A stretch of DNA of 37,733 nucleotides from Faecalibacterium sp. UBA1762 (lineage in GTDB: Bacteria > Bacillota > Clostridia > Oscillospirales > Ruminococcaceae). Under the pieces are notes generated by a model. The model was not told the DNA's origin. It worked only from the letters and a program-made list of their open reading frames with translations, and searched no databases. Location: positions 1 through 37,733 of the forward strand of contig DCHC01000051.1 in NCBI GenBank assembly GCA_002314755.1. Reading direction: 5' to 3'. Of this stretch, positions 1 through 8,478 are shown piece by piece. Made by a program: the position numbers and the translations under genes. Each line of letters starts with the position of its first letter. Positions within the stretch are counted from its first letter, which is position 1.

Positions 1-73
1 AGCGGGTTACGAGGCTCGAACTCGCTACCTTCACCTTGGCAAGGTGACGCTCTACCAGATGAGCTAAACCCGC
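1..73 (-). tRNA. tRNA-Gly (anticodon GCC)
   Basis: Read on the minus strand, the sequence folds as a full cloverleaf. A 7-bp acceptor stem (GCGGGTT/AACCCGC) is followed by a D arm AGCTC..GAGC, an anticodon stem CACCT..AGGTG around the loop containing GCC, a T arm with GTTCGAGCC, and discriminator base T at position 1. The GCC anticodon and U73 discriminator fit glycine. The CCA end is not inside the window, so whether it is encoded cannot be seen. A consensus promoter lies 46 bases upstream. Confidence 0.95.
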
Positions 74-118
74 ATTTGCTTTTCGCCGAGAAGCTGACCT
101 CTCTTGGCGACAAGCATT

Positions 119-147
119 ATTCTACACGATTTTTGACGAAATGTCAA
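119..147 (-). promoter_or_regulatory. Promoter of tRNA-Gly
   Basis: On the minus strand, TTGACA (142-147) is separated by exactly 17 bp from TAGAAT (119-124). This is a near-perfect housekeeping sigma promoter. The transcript would carry a leader of about 40 nt before the tRNA. That leader contains an imperfect inverted repeat (TCGCC near 110, GGCGA near 85), which could help 5' processing. Confidence 0.75.
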
Positions 148-222
148 GCACTTTTTTGCATTTTTTGAAAAGAATATAACCCTACAAAGAATAAGAAAAA
201 TCAGGGGTTTCGGTTCATATTA

Positions 223-1089
223 TTAAAGAGTTTTCAGAATTTCCGACGCTTTGAATTTATATTTTGTACCGCAGAACTGGCATCCCAGCTCCAGCTCATC
301 CTGTTCCCGCTGCAGCTGTTCCAGCTCCTTACGGCCAAGGCTGATCAGGGCGCGTTCCATCCGGTCGCGGCTACAATCACACCGGTAATCCGCCGACTGC
401 TCATCCAACAGATTGGGTTGAAAGCCGTCCATGGCAAGCATGGCGATCTGCGTTGCGGTCATACCCTGATCCAGCAAGGCAGTGACGCTTTGCATAGCTG
501 CCACGTTCTTTTCCAGCCGATCAATCTCTGCATCTGTTGCGCCGGGCAGCAGCTGCAGCAGATACCCGCCTGCACGGCGGATATGGCAGTCAACATCCAC
601 CAAAACGCCCAGAGCACAAACGGTCGGTATCTGTTCACTGGTGGCGTAATAAGAGGTAATATCCTCGGCGATCTCTCCGGAGACCAAGGGTACCTGACCC
701 ACATAGGGCTCTTTCAGACCCAGATCCTTGATCACCGTCAGCATACCGTCGGCACCCACTGCGCCGCCCACATTCAGCTTGCCGTCACTGCGCAGCGGCA
801 GCTCCACATCCGGGTTGCCGATGCAGCCCTTCACTTCGCCCCTGCCGTTCGCCACGGCAATCAAGGAGAGGGCAGGCCCGTCTGCCTTGATGCGCAGGGT
901 CAAGGTATCCTGCACACTTTTCAAGTTTGCGCTCATCAGGACGGCTGCCGTCAGCAACCGGCCCAATGCGGCAGAGCATACTGGGCTGGTACGGTGAATG
1001 CGAAGCATTTTTTCCACAATTTCGGTGGAATCTATCGCGGTGACCAACACGCCCCCGTTTTCGGAAATACAGCGAATCAGTTGTGCCAT
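223..1089 (-). CDS. hslO: Hsp33 redox-regulated chaperonin
   Basis: The 288-residue protein matches the usual Hsp33 length. Hsp33 is a cytosolic holdase that is activated when oxidation releases zinc from four cysteines. Those cysteines are visible as C237-x-C239 and C270-x-x-C273 near the C terminus (CDC ... CQFC), in the canonical spacing. The start is the ATG at 1089, preceded by an AAAGGA-like ribosome binding site. It is the last gene of a minus-strand run lon-ysxC-methyltransferase-hslO, 39 bp after the methyltransferase, so it is probably co-transcribed with other protein-quality functions. No strong intrinsic terminator is visible downstream, only T-rich sequence at 150-185. Confidence 0.95.
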   Translation of the reverse strand: MAQLIRCISENGGVLVTAIDSTEIVEKMLRIHRTSPVCSAALGRLLTAAVLMSANLKSVQDTLTLRIKADGPALSLIAVANGRGEVKGCIGNPDVELPLRSDGKLNVGGAVGADGMLTVIKDLGLKEPYVGQVPLVSGEIAEDITSYYATSEQIPTVCALGVLVDVDCHIRRAGGYLLQLLPGATDAEIDRLEKNVAAMQSVTALLDQGMTATQIAMLAMDGFQPNLLDEQSADYRCDCSRDRMERALISLGRKELEQLQREQDELELGCQFCGTKYKFKASEILKTL

Positions 1090-1128
1090 AAGTATTGTAT
1101 CTGTCCTTTCTGTACCAAAGAAACCTGT

Positions 1129-1890
1129 TCAAATCTTCTGCAGCTGGGTGTACAGCTTTTTCGCAACAAAAATCATGCGTTGAGAGGTATCCTTCAGATC
1201 ACGGAAGGTATCTCCGTCCCGCACCTCCAGTATCTGCAGACCAACGCCGGAAAGCGCCTGCTCCACCTGCTCACGGGTATAGCAGTATTCGTCAAATTCT
1301 TCCCGGTAGCTTTCACCGGTGCAGCTGCGGGTCGTCTCGACCGTAATATGGGTAGATAAGACAGCCTCATCGTATCTGCTGGTCCAAATACAGGATGCGT
1401 CCGGTGCTTCCACCTGATAGCTCTGGTCACGCAGAAGAGTCTGATACTTGTAGGGTGTATTCATATCAAAGATAAAAACCGCACCCTCATCCATAAAAAA
1501 GGCAACTTGAAAAATCGCCTTCTGCAAACGCGGATAAGGACCGATATGGTTTAAGGTATCAAAGGTCGACACTGCTGCCTGCACCGTGCCGAACAGCTCC
1601 ATCCGGGTGATATCCTGACACAGTAGCTGAACCCGCGCCTGCAGCCGTGGCTGCTGCGCCAGCCGTTCCGCAAGAACCTCCAGCATGTCATGGGACAGAT
1701 CCAGCGCCAGCAGATCGTAGCCATCCCCCGCAAGCGCCCGGGTCAGTAGACCGGTACCGCAGCCGAGATCAGCGATAATGCCTTTTTTTACACCGAAACG
1801 GCGCAGGGACCGACGGATATAACGGTGCAGCCGCCGATAGTTGGCGGCGCCGTTCAGCTGGTCATAAAAATAAGCGAACTCATTATACAT
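1129..1890 (-). CDS. Class I SAM-dependent methyltransferase
   Basis: The predicted protein has 253 residues if started at the ATG at 1890, which I prefer because it begins MYNEFAYFYD, the usual start of this clostridial family. A longer reading frame extends upstream into ysxC. The SAM-binding motif I, ADLGCGTG, is at about residues 40-47, followed by the acidic motif II LALDLS about 20 residues later. The substrate cannot be inferred from sequence. The start lies 4 bp after the ysxC stop codon, so the two are translationally close or coupled. Assignment to the class I fold is secure; the function is unknown. Confidence 0.85.
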   Translation of the reverse strand: MYNEFAYFYDQLNGAANYRRLHRYIRRSLRRFGVKKGIIADLGCGTGLLTRALAGDGYDLLALDLSHDMLEVLAERLAQQPRLQARVQLLCQDITRMELFGTVQAAVSTFDTLNHIGPYPRLQKAIFQVAFFMDEGAVFIFDMNTPYKYQTLLRDQSYQVEAPDASCIWTSRYDEAVLSTHITVETTRSCTGESYREEFDEYCYTREQVEQALSGVGLQILEVRDGDTFRDLKDTSQRMIFVAKKLYTQLQKI

Positions 1891-1894
1891 AGCC

Positions 1895-2500
1895 TCAGTC
1901 CAAAGCTTCCTCCGGGTTGACAGCCTGTTCAATGGCCTGTTTCAGTATCTCAATACCCGTGCCTTTTTCCGCACTGGTGGGTATGACTGCACCGCAGCCA
2001 TACTGTTCACAGCATCTGGTCAGCAAATCGGTCTGATGGGCAAGCTCAGTCTTATTCAGTTTATCGCACTTGGTCAGAGCGACCACAAAGGGAATCTCCC
2101 GGTCAGCGAGATATTCCATCATCTGGTAATCCTCGCCGGTCGGCTCCCGACGGCTGTCGACCAACTGAACCAGCAGGGTATAATCTCTGCCGGTTTCAAA
2201 ATAACGGTTGATCAGCTCGTCCCACCGCTGCCTCTCCGAAGCGGAAACCTTAGCGTAGCCGTAGCCAGGTAAATCCACAAAATGGACATCCCCCACCCGA
2301 TAAAAATTAACAGTTGCGGTTTTGCCGGGGGTGGCGCTGACACGGGCAAGACTTTTTCGGTTGCAAAGCTTATTGATCAGTGAGCTTTTGCCCACATTGG
2401 AACGACCGGAAAAGATGATCTCGGGACGGTCGCATTCCGGCAGCTGACCGGAAACTCCGAAGGCTGCCCAAAATTCTGCTTTGTTGTAGTTTACGGTCAT
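1895..2500 (-). CDS. ysxC: Ribosome biogenesis GTP-binding protein YsxC/EngB
   Basis: The 201-residue TRAFAC-class GTPase shows all the G motifs: P-loop GRSNVGKS (32-39), switch region TPGKT (57-61), G3 DLPG (76-79), G4 TKCD (143-146) and a G5-like SAEKGTG. YsxC/YihA is required for late assembly of the large ribosomal subunit. The ATG at 2500 has a good AAGGAGA site. It lies 60 bp downstream of lon, and the lon-ysxC pair is a classic Firmicutes neighbourhood, so co-transcription is likely. Confidence 0.96.
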   Translation of the reverse strand: MTVNYNKAEFWAAFGVSGQLPECDRPEIIFSGRSNVGKSSLINKLCNRKSLARVSATPGKTATVNFYRVGDVHFVDLPGYGYAKVSASERQRWDELINRYFETGRDYTLLVQLVDSRREPTGEDYQMMEYLADREIPFVVALTKCDKLNKTELAHQTDLLTRCCEQYGCGAVIPTSAEKGTGIEILKQAIEQAVNPEEALD

Positions 2501-2560
2501 GGCGTCTCCTTTTCACTGCATTGGCGTTTTGGCCGCAGAACCGTACGCTTGACAGACGGT

Positions 2561-4957
2561 TTACTCCGCCTTTTTCTGTTTGGCAGACACCTGGGCCTGC
2601 TTTGCGCAGACCAGCGTATAGTTCAAAACCTGGTCCAATCTCTCCACCGGGATAAACTCCACCTTATCTTTAACCACCGCGTCCACATCATACAGGTCGC
2701 TCTCGTTATCTCTGGGGATCAGTACAGTGCGCATTCCTTCCCGGTAGGCAGCCATCGCTTTTTCCCGCAGGCCACCGATGGGCAGCACCTCACCGTGCAG
2801 GGTGATTTCGCCGGTCATTGCGATTTTGCTGTTGACCGGGTTACCGGAAAGGGCGGAGATCAATGCAGTAGTCAGGGTGATACCGGCAGAGGGACCGTCC
2901 TTTGGCACTGCGCCTTCCGGGGCGTGAATATGAATATCGGCAGTTTTCAGGATAGATGCATCTATGCCGTACTCTCCGGCGTGAAACCGGGCATAGCTGA
3001 CTGCCAGCTTGGCAGATTCTTTCATGACCTCGCCAAGAGAACCGGTCAGCTCGATCTTACCGGAACCGTCCTGCAGCACCAATACCTCTATGGGCAGCAC
3101 CTCGCCACCCACACTGGTCCAGGCAAGTCCGTTTGCCACACCCACCTGGTCGTTACGACTTAGGTATGCAGGCTTTCTGCGGCGGGGTCCCAGCAGCTGG
3201 GATACATCCTCCGGGGTCAGGGTCAAGGGTTCGGGTATCTCCTGCTCTTCCAGACGGCGGGCGCATTTGCGCAGCAGTTTGGCAACGGTTCTTTCCAGGT
3301 TGCGCACACCGGCCTCACTGGTGTAGCCGTCAATCACAGCCTCCAGCACGGAAACCGGCAGCTTGACCTGCCCTTTCAGGCCTGTCTTTTCCAGCTGCTT
3401 AGGCACCAGATGCCGACGGGCAATCTGCAGCTTTTCCACACGGGTATAGCTGCCCAGCTCAATCACATCCATACGGTCCAGCAAGGGCTTGGGGATGGTA
3501 TCCAAATTGTTCGCCGTCGTGACAAACAGCACCTGAGAAAGATCATAGGGAATATCCAGAAAATGATCCTTAAAGGTCTTGTTTTGTTCCGGGTCCAGTG
3601 CCTCCAGCAGAGCAGCGGCGGGGTCGCCCCGGAAATCGCTGGCCATTTTGTCAATCTCATCCAGTAAAATCAGCGGGTTGGAGCTTTTTGCCTGGGTGAT
3701 AGCGGCGATCAGCCTACCGGGTAGCGCACCGATATAGGTGCGGCGATGGCCGCGGATTTCTGCCTCATCCCGCACGCCGCCAAGGCTCATGCGGACGTAT
3801 TTTCGGTTCATACATTTGGCGATAGACTGGGCTATAGAGGTCTTACCCACACCCGGAGGGCCAACCAGGCAGATAATCTGCCCCTTGACCTCGCCGGCAG
3901 TCTTGCGCACGGCCAGTATTTCCAGAATGCGCTCCTTGACTTTTTCCAAACCGTAGTGATCCTTATCCAACTGACGCTGCGCCTTTTTTAGATCCAGACA
4001 GTCGGTGGTGTACACACCCCAGGGCAGGTCCAGGCAGGTATCCAGATACGCCCGGATGACGGTTGCCTCCTGGTTCATATTGTTCATCTTAAAAAGACGG
4101 TCGGCTTCCTTGTTCAGCTTGGCAGCCACATCCTCCTCCAGGGGAAGAGAATCGATCTTCTTTTTGTAGGCAATGGCATCGGAGCGAATATCATCCCCCT
4201 CGCCCAGCTCGTCCAGAATGACTCCCATCTCCTCCCGGAGAAAGTAGTCACGCTGTTCCTTTTCCATGACCTCATTGGTCTTATCCTGAATTTCCCTCTC
4301 CAGCTCCAGTACATTGTTTTCCTTAATAAAAATGCGCAGTAGCGTCTCCAGACGGCTAACCAGGTCGGGGGCTTCCAGTATGGTCTGCTTATCCTGATAC
4401 CGAAACAGCACATTGGAGGGTACATATTCGCTGATGAAGCGACCGTCATCGTTGGAAAGCACGGTAAAGACTGTCTCCTTGGAAACACGCTGACCCAGGG
4501 TCATATAACGGTGAAATTCCTCTTTGATACGGCGAACATAGGCTGTCACCTGATCCTGCTGGTCATCATGAGGCAGGGTGATATTCGCTGTGCGGATATC
4601 CGCCATCAGCATGCCGTCCGTCTTTTCCAAAAACTCCATTTTGGCGCGGAACTTGCCCTCGGCAAGTACATTGATATTTTCCTCGTCCACCCGCAAAAAC
4701 TGCTTGATCTCCGCAACCACACCGTAGGTGTACAGATCTTTTGCGCCGGGATCCTCTACATTAATATCCTTTTGCGCAACCAAAAAAACAGGGGCAGAAT
4801 GCTCCATTGCCCAGTTGATGGCCGCAATGGATTTTGCACGCCCGACCTCAAAATGAACAACATTATTGGGAAACACCACCAGACCGCGCAGCGCGACAGC
4901 GGGCATCTGCATGCTGTCCTCCCCGGCGGGGGCGATGATTTTGACTTTTTCCGGCAT
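2561..4957 (-). CDS. lon: ATP-dependent endopeptidase Lon (LonA)
   Basis: Lon is a homohexameric AAA+ protease that degrades misfolded and regulatory proteins in the cytosol. I start it at the ATG at 4957 because AGGAGG sits 7 bp upstream; this gives 798 residues, the usual LonA length. In order it shows the LAN substrate domain (PAVALRGLVVFPN near the start), a coiled helical region, Walker A GPPGVGKT (366-373), Walker B LILLDEID (429-436), and the Ser-Lys protease dyad: Ser690 in PKDGPSAG and Lys733 in GGLREK. It is the first gene of its operon, and a sigma-A-type promoter lies directly upstream. Confidence 0.97.
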   Translation of the reverse strand: MPEKVKIIAPAGEDSMQMPAVALRGLVVFPNNVVHFEVGRAKSIAAINWAMEHSAPVFLVAQKDINVEDPGAKDLYTYGVVAEIKQFLRVDEENINVLAEGKFRAKMEFLEKTDGMLMADIRTANITLPHDDQQDQVTAYVRRIKEEFHRYMTLGQRVSKETVFTVLSNDDGRFISEYVPSNVLFRYQDKQTILEAPDLVSRLETLLRIFIKENNVLELEREIQDKTNEVMEKEQRDYFLREEMGVILDELGEGDDIRSDAIAYKKKIDSLPLEEDVAAKLNKEADRLFKMNNMNQEATVIRAYLDTCLDLPWGVYTTDCLDLKKAQRQLDKDHYGLEKVKERILEILAVRKTAGEVKGQIICLVGPPGVGKTSIAQSIAKCMNRKYVRMSLGGVRDEAEIRGHRRTYIGALPGRLIAAITQAKSSNPLILLDEIDKMASDFRGDPAAALLEALDPEQNKTFKDHFLDIPYDLSQVLFVTTANNLDTIPKPLLDRMDVIELGSYTRVEKLQIARRHLVPKQLEKTGLKGQVKLPVSVLEAVIDGYTSEAGVRNLERTVAKLLRKCARRLEEQEIPEPLTLTPEDVSQLLGPRRRKPAYLSRNDQVGVANGLAWTSVGGEVLPIEVLVLQDGSGKIELTGSLGEVMKESAKLAVSYARFHAGEYGIDASILKTADIHIHAPEGAVPKDGPSAGITLTTALISALSGNPVNSKIAMTGEITLHGEVLPIGGLREKAMAAYREGMRTVLIPRDNESDLYDVDAVVKDKVEFIPVERLDQVLNYTLVCAKQAQVSAKQKKAE

Positions 4958-5003
4958 AGGGTTTCCTCCTGATAAATTCTGTAAAAAGGACACTTGGTTT
5001 TTT

Positions 5004-5032
5004 ATTATACTTCATTTTTGTAAATAATGCAA
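5004..5032 (-). promoter_or_regulatory. Promoter of the lon operon
   Basis: On the minus strand, TTGCAT (5027-5032), a 17-bp spacer and a perfect TATAAT (5004-5009) lie about 47 bp before the lon start codon. No CIRCE inverted repeat or CtsR heptad repeat is visible around it, so a heat-shock operator is not supported by the sequence. Confidence 0.7.
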
Positions 5033-5053
5033 CTTTTTTATATCAAGACCAGG

Positions 5054-5647
5054 TTACAAAATTTCAAAGGAAACCAGTTCCGAAATGCCCAATTTGCTGC
5101 AGGTTTCCCTGCCCAGCCGCAGCAGCGTCTCCAGCTCGTCCTCCGCAGCTGTTCGGCTGATTTCCAGCCCCTGGCTGACCATCCAAGAGGTTTCAAAGCA
5201 ACCCTCATCCAGCCAGTCGTCATCATAGGCAGTAAATCCGTACAGATACACCGGGATATGAGACCCAAACAGGCAGGTTTGATAGTCCTCTTTTAGCTTT
5301 GACAGCGTTTTTTGTTGTTCCGGCAGCTTATCATCGGAAAAGCTGCAACATTCCCATTCTCTCACCCGGCAAACCTTCTCATACGCCTGTCGGTCATATA
5401 AACAGATCTGTATGTTTATCGGACAGATCTCCACGCTTTGCTCCGTACGCGGCACTTTGGTATACCAGCGGAATATAACCGTGATGCGGGGTGGCATAAC
5501 ACCTCGTGTGATACCGGTTGTAATCAAACAGCAAAAATCCGTAAGAATGCCGCAAAGCAGCTTTGCATTCTCCTCATTTCTGCCGAAGAAATCTTCTCCG
5601 TTAATATTTCCCTGCAGCGTGCCGAGTTCAGGAGTTTTATCAGACAT
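5054..5647 (-). CDS. Unrecognised protein
   Basis: I do not recognise this protein. It has 197 residues when started at the ATG at 5647, which has an AGGAAGGA ribosome binding site; the upstream extension of the frame is low-complexity and probably untranslated. It has no signal peptide and no convincing membrane helix. It is fairly acidic and cysteine-rich for a cytosolic protein (for example the adjacent CC pairs in LTDFCCL and WECCSF). The C-terminal half carries a hydrophobic/aromatic stretch VYLYGFTAYDDDW. It lies between lon and a divergent transporter gene and is transcribed toward lon, 96 bp from it. Normal codon usage and a good ribosome binding site argue that it is real. Confidence 0.6.
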   Translation of the reverse strand: MSDKTPELGTLQGNINGEDFFGRNEENAKLLCGILTDFCCLITTGITRGVMPPRITVIFRWYTKVPRTEQSVEICPINIQICLYDRQAYEKVCRVREWECCSFSDDKLPEQQKTLSKLKEDYQTCLFGSHIPVYLYGFTAYDDDWLDEGCFETSWMVSQGLEISRTAAEDELETLLRLGRETCSKLGISELVSFEIL

Positions 5648-5771
5648 GTAACGATCCTTCCTTTCGGGTACTGTGCCGTTCCGCAAAGCGGTTTTCGTGC
5701 CAGAAAATGGTGCAGAAAGGCATTGAATTTTTATACACCGGATACTTAAGGCGGACATTAAAACGCTTTTC

Positions 5772-5800
5772 TTGCAAACCGCAGAAAAAACTGGTAAAAT
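5772..5800 (+). promoter_or_regulatory. Promoter of the EamA-like transporter gene
   Basis: TTGCAA (5772-5777), a 17-bp spacer and TAAAAT (5795-5800) lie 75 bp before the start at 5875. The resulting leader includes the short repeat CAGAGGTG.. and is otherwise unremarkable. Confidence 0.55.
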
Positions 5801-5874
5801 AAAATGCATATCACCCCGTTGCTCAGAGGTGTTTCTGACATATTATTTGTTTGCAAGTAAGGGAGTATTTTTCT

Positions 5875-6783
5875 ATGTGGTTTTGGCTTTCTCTGGTTAC
5901 ACTGTTATGTTGGTCCGGATCGGATATTTTTTCTAAAATCGGCTGTCAGGACGAAACCGACCGCTACGGACACCTGAAAATGGTGATGGCAGTGGGCGCG
6001 GTGATGGGGTTGCACGCCGCTTTTGAAATATTCATCAAGGGTGTTTCGGTCTCTATTTCCACCCTGGTGACCTATCTGCCGGTCAGCCTGTTGTATATTC
6101 TTTCCATGACCCTGGGATATCTGGGGCTACGGTACATTGAGCTTTCTGTCTCTTCACCCATCTGCAATTCCTCCGGCGCTTTGGTTGCGGTGCTCTGTAT
6201 TCTAACTGAGGGCATCGGGACAGTTAACGGCTGGCAGATGGGGGCTATGGCGCTGGTCTGCACCGGCGTCATCGGTCTTGGAATCGTGGAATCCCGGGAG
6301 GACGAAGCCCTTCGCCTTGCCCGTCAGCAGGCGGGCAACCGCAAATATGCCAAAAGCTGGCTTGCGTTGGCGCTGCCCCTTGCCTACTGTTTGTTAGATG
6401 CCGCCGGAACCTTTGCAGATTCATTGGTGCTTCGCACCCTGAACGAAAAGGAGGCCAATGTCGCGTATGAGCTTACCTTCTTGCTGGCCGGGTTCGTGGC
6501 TTTTGTTTGGGTAGTGCTGATCAAAAAGCAAAAGCTGCTGCCCGCCACGGAGGGTCCCAAGTATCTGGGCGCAATTTGCGAAACAGCTGGTCAGTTTGCC
6601 TATATCTACGCCATCGGGGATGAAGCACATATCATGCTGGCAGCACCCATTATCAGCGCCTACTGCGCGGCGTCAGTACTGTGGGGCAGACTTTTCTTAA
6701 AGGAAAATCTTTCCCGTAAGCACTACATTATGATTGCGCTGGTGGTAATTGGCATCATTGTTTTGGGTATTTTTGACGCGTAA
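5875..6783 (+). CDS. EamA/DMT-superfamily membrane transporter
   Basis: The 302-residue protein consists of about ten hydrophobic helices in two repeats, the layout of drug/metabolite-transporter (EamA) proteins. The N-terminal repeat begins WFWLSLVTLLCW. The two halves are joined by a charged cytosolic loop (VESREDEALRLAR, about residues 142-154). The ATG at 5875 is preceded by AAGGGAG; an in-frame TTG lies eight codons upstream but has no ribosome binding site. The substrate is unknown. The next gene, also a membrane protein, starts 33 bp downstream on the same strand. Confidence 0.8.
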   Translation: MWFWLSLVTLLCWSGSDIFSKIGCQDETDRYGHLKMVMAVGAVMGLHAAFEIFIKGVSVSISTLVTYLPVSLLYILSMTLGYLGLRYIELSVSSPICNSSGALVAVLCILTEGIGTVNGWQMGAMALVCTGVIGLGIVESREDEALRLARQQAGNRKYAKSWLALALPLAYCLLDAAGTFADSLVLRTLNEKEANVAYELTFLLAGFVAFVWVVLIKKQKLLPATEGPKYLGAICETAGQFAYIYAIGDEAHIMLAAPIISAYCAASVLWGRLFLKENLSRKHYIMIALVVIGIIVLGIFDA

Positions 6784-6816
6784 GCAGGGAGCTTTTTCCA
6801 TCGAGGAAGAAAAAAG

Positions 6817-7548
6817 TTGAGCAAAAAACGGTTCAATCGCTCCGGGAAAGGGATGTTCATTCTCATGGATATTATCGGTAAAGGCAAAGACAGGCGGCGG
6901 ATCAGTGCCCGGTTTGCGCTGCGTTCCATCTATCTTGTTTTGGGAAGCGTGATTCTGTCCTTTGGACTATACAATATACACAGCCTTTCCGGCGTGACCG
7001 AGGGCGGCATGTTAGGGCTGACTCTGCTTGGAAAGGTTTGGCTGAACCTTTCCCCTGCCATATCCGGCTTTGTGCTGAACGCCCTTTGCTATTTTTGCGG
7101 CTGGCGGCTGCTGGGCCACCGCTTTATCCTGTATTCTGCCATTGCCGGGGGCGGGTTTTGCCTGAGCTATGCTTTCTTTGAACAGTTTGGCCCCCTTTGG
7201 CCGAATTTAGTCTATCACCCCCTGGTAGCGTGCATATCAGGTGCTGCGTTCGTGGGGGTAGGGGTCGGTCTGTGCGTTTTGGCAGGGGGCGCCCCCACCG
7301 GTGACGACGCCCTTGCCATGGGGCTTTCCAAAGTACTGCATACGGATATTCGTTGGATTTATCTGATCAGCGACCTGGTTGTACTGGCTTTGTCTTTAAG
7401 CTATATCCCAGTAAAAAAGCTGGTGTACTCGCTGCTGACTGTGATTCTTTCCGGCCAGATTGTGGGCTGGATGCAAAAAATATCTCTGCCTTTTTTACCC
7501 GGCGAAAAAAACAGCGAAGAAAGTCAACCCCATAAAACAAAGAAATAG
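6817..7548 (+). CDS. YitT/YczE-like integral membrane protein
   Basis: The 243-residue protein has a basic N terminus followed by about five to six hydrophobic segments. These include a glycine-rich pair typical of YitT-type (DUF161) proteins (the G-x-T-x-GG region around SGVTEGGMLGLTLLG, and VLAGGAPTGDDALA). The C-terminal DUF2179 domain of full-length YitT proteins is absent, so it is the short form. The start is taken at a TTG (6817) with GAGGAAG 8 bp upstream; the ATGs at 6853 or 6865 are alternatives. It is probably co-transcribed with the EamA-like gene. Family function is unknown. Confidence 0.7.
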   Translation: MSKKRFNRSGKGMFILMDIIGKGKDRRRISARFALRSIYLVLGSVILSFGLYNIHSLSGVTEGGMLGLTLLGKVWLNLSPAISGFVLNALCYFCGWRLLGHRFILYSAIAGGGFCLSYAFFEQFGPLWPNLVYHPLVACISGAAFVGVGVGLCVLAGGAPTGDDALAMGLSKVLHTDIRWIYLISDLVVLALSLSYIPVKKLVYSLLTVILSGQIVGWMQKISLPFLPGEKNSEESQPHKTKK

Positions 7549-7562
7549 ACCGTTAAAAAATA

Positions 7563-7589
7563 GGTATCCTGTCAGCGGGATGCCTTTTT
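7563..7589. terminator. Bidirectional terminator between convergent genes
   Basis: The stem GGTATCC (7563-7569)/GGATGCC (7578-7584) is followed by T5 on the plus strand. A run of A6 on its left flank gives a T-run on the minus strand. It overlaps the last codons of the minus-strand gene and separates two convergent genes. Confidence 0.65.
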
Positions 7590-8243
7590 CTTTTGCCGAA
7601 TGACATCTGCCAACAGACAGCAGAGGTTTGCAAAGAAGATCACACAGGCGATCACTGCCCCACAAAGGGTAAAATAGGATTCCGGCAGGATATTGATGAC
7701 CTCATCCAGTGTGGGATCGAACACCCAATTGGATTTTCCCGGGAAAAACACCCGGTGAAAAACCACAAACAGACTGTAAAAATCTACCATACCCCAGATT
7801 CCCAGCACCAAAAATGCACCGACACTGCAAACTGCCGACCAAAAAACAGGCAGATGCCCACCGGAAAAGCCCTGCAAGCCCTTTTTTCTGCGTATCATGG
7901 CGAGAATCATCATTAAGATCAACACCGCGCCACAAGCCGTAACCACCCCGAAATCCAACCGGAACAGTGTGAGACAATCCGCAAAATGGGACTGTCCATC
8001 CATACTGTACCGCAGTGTGCCGGTGGAAAAAGGCGCGCCCCGTACAAGATAGTTCATCACTGCATCATAGCTTTTCCGGATTACCTCTTGGCTATAACCT
8101 GTCTGCTGCGCCAAAGCGGGAATCAATCGGTAATAAAGCCCCCGCCATAAAATGGGCACGGCAATCGCGCCTGCAATAATTAACAGCGCAGTGCATATGG
8201 CAATGACGGTACTGCCAAACCGGAGCCAACCGCTTCTCTTCAT
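7572..8243 (-). CDS. TIGR01906/DUF1461 family membrane protein
   Basis: The 223-residue protein has four to five membrane helices: an N-terminal one (about 10-32), two in the middle and one near the C terminus. Between them are the family hallmarks: an extracytoplasmic segment with MDGQSHFADC, then FHRVFFPGKSNWVFDP and an ILPESYF motif. These are typical of the DUF1461 integral membrane family found in Firmicutes and Actinobacteria, whose function is unknown. It starts at the ATG at 8243 and is divergent from the next gene. Confidence 0.8.
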   Translation of the reverse strand: MKRSGWLRFGSTVIAICTALLIIAGAIAVPILWRGLYYRLIPALAQQTGYSQEVIRKSYDAVMNYLVRGAPFSTGTLRYSMDGQSHFADCLTLFRLDFGVVTACGAVLILMMILAMIRRKKGLQGFSGGHLPVFWSAVCSVGAFLVLGIWGMVDFYSLFVVFHRVFFPGKSNWVFDPTLDEVINILPESYFTLCGAVIACVIFFANLCCLLADVIRQKKKASR

Positions 8244-8286
8244 CCTTCAGACCCTACCCTTTCCGGTATATTTCCGTACTTTTTGG

Positions 8287-8295
8287 ATTGTACCA
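8287..8295 (-). promoter_or_regulatory. Extended -10 promoter candidate for the DUF1461 gene
   Basis: On the minus strand TGGTACAAT reads as an extended -10 (TG-N-TACAAT), 44 bp before the start codon. No good -35 hexamer is present, which is tolerated for extended -10 promoters. Confidence 0.4.
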
Positions 8296-8420
8296 TATCT
8301 TCACAGAAAAATCGAGAGGTTATTTTGCATCTGATTTATCCTGATTCTTGTTCAATCCTTCTGATTATCTGACTTTTTAAGCTGTTTTCCTGTTTAAAAG
8401 CCGTGTCGTTCTGCGTGATA

Positions 8421-8449
8421 TTGCTTTTTTAGTCTTTTCGGGGTATGAT
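8421..8449 (+). promoter_or_regulatory. Promoter of the YwaF-like gene
   Basis: TTGCTT (8421-8426), a 17-bp spacer and TATGAT (8444-8449) are followed 29 bp later by the start codon. Confidence 0.6.
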
Positions 8450-8478
8450 AAATATAGTAAAACGAAAGGGGGACCGAC

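Noticed and set aside
418..1359. 313-codon plus-strand open frame over hslO
   Set aside because: It is a shadow of hslO and the methyltransferase gene: no ribosome binding site, His/Gln-rich translation and no domain.
2549..3163. Plus-strand open frame opposite lon
   Set aside because: Antisense shadow of the conserved Lon protease domain with His/Gln-rich composition.
4958..5053. CtsR or CIRCE heat-shock operator before lon
   Set aside because: Neither the GGTCAAA heptad repeat nor the CIRCE inverted repeat is present.
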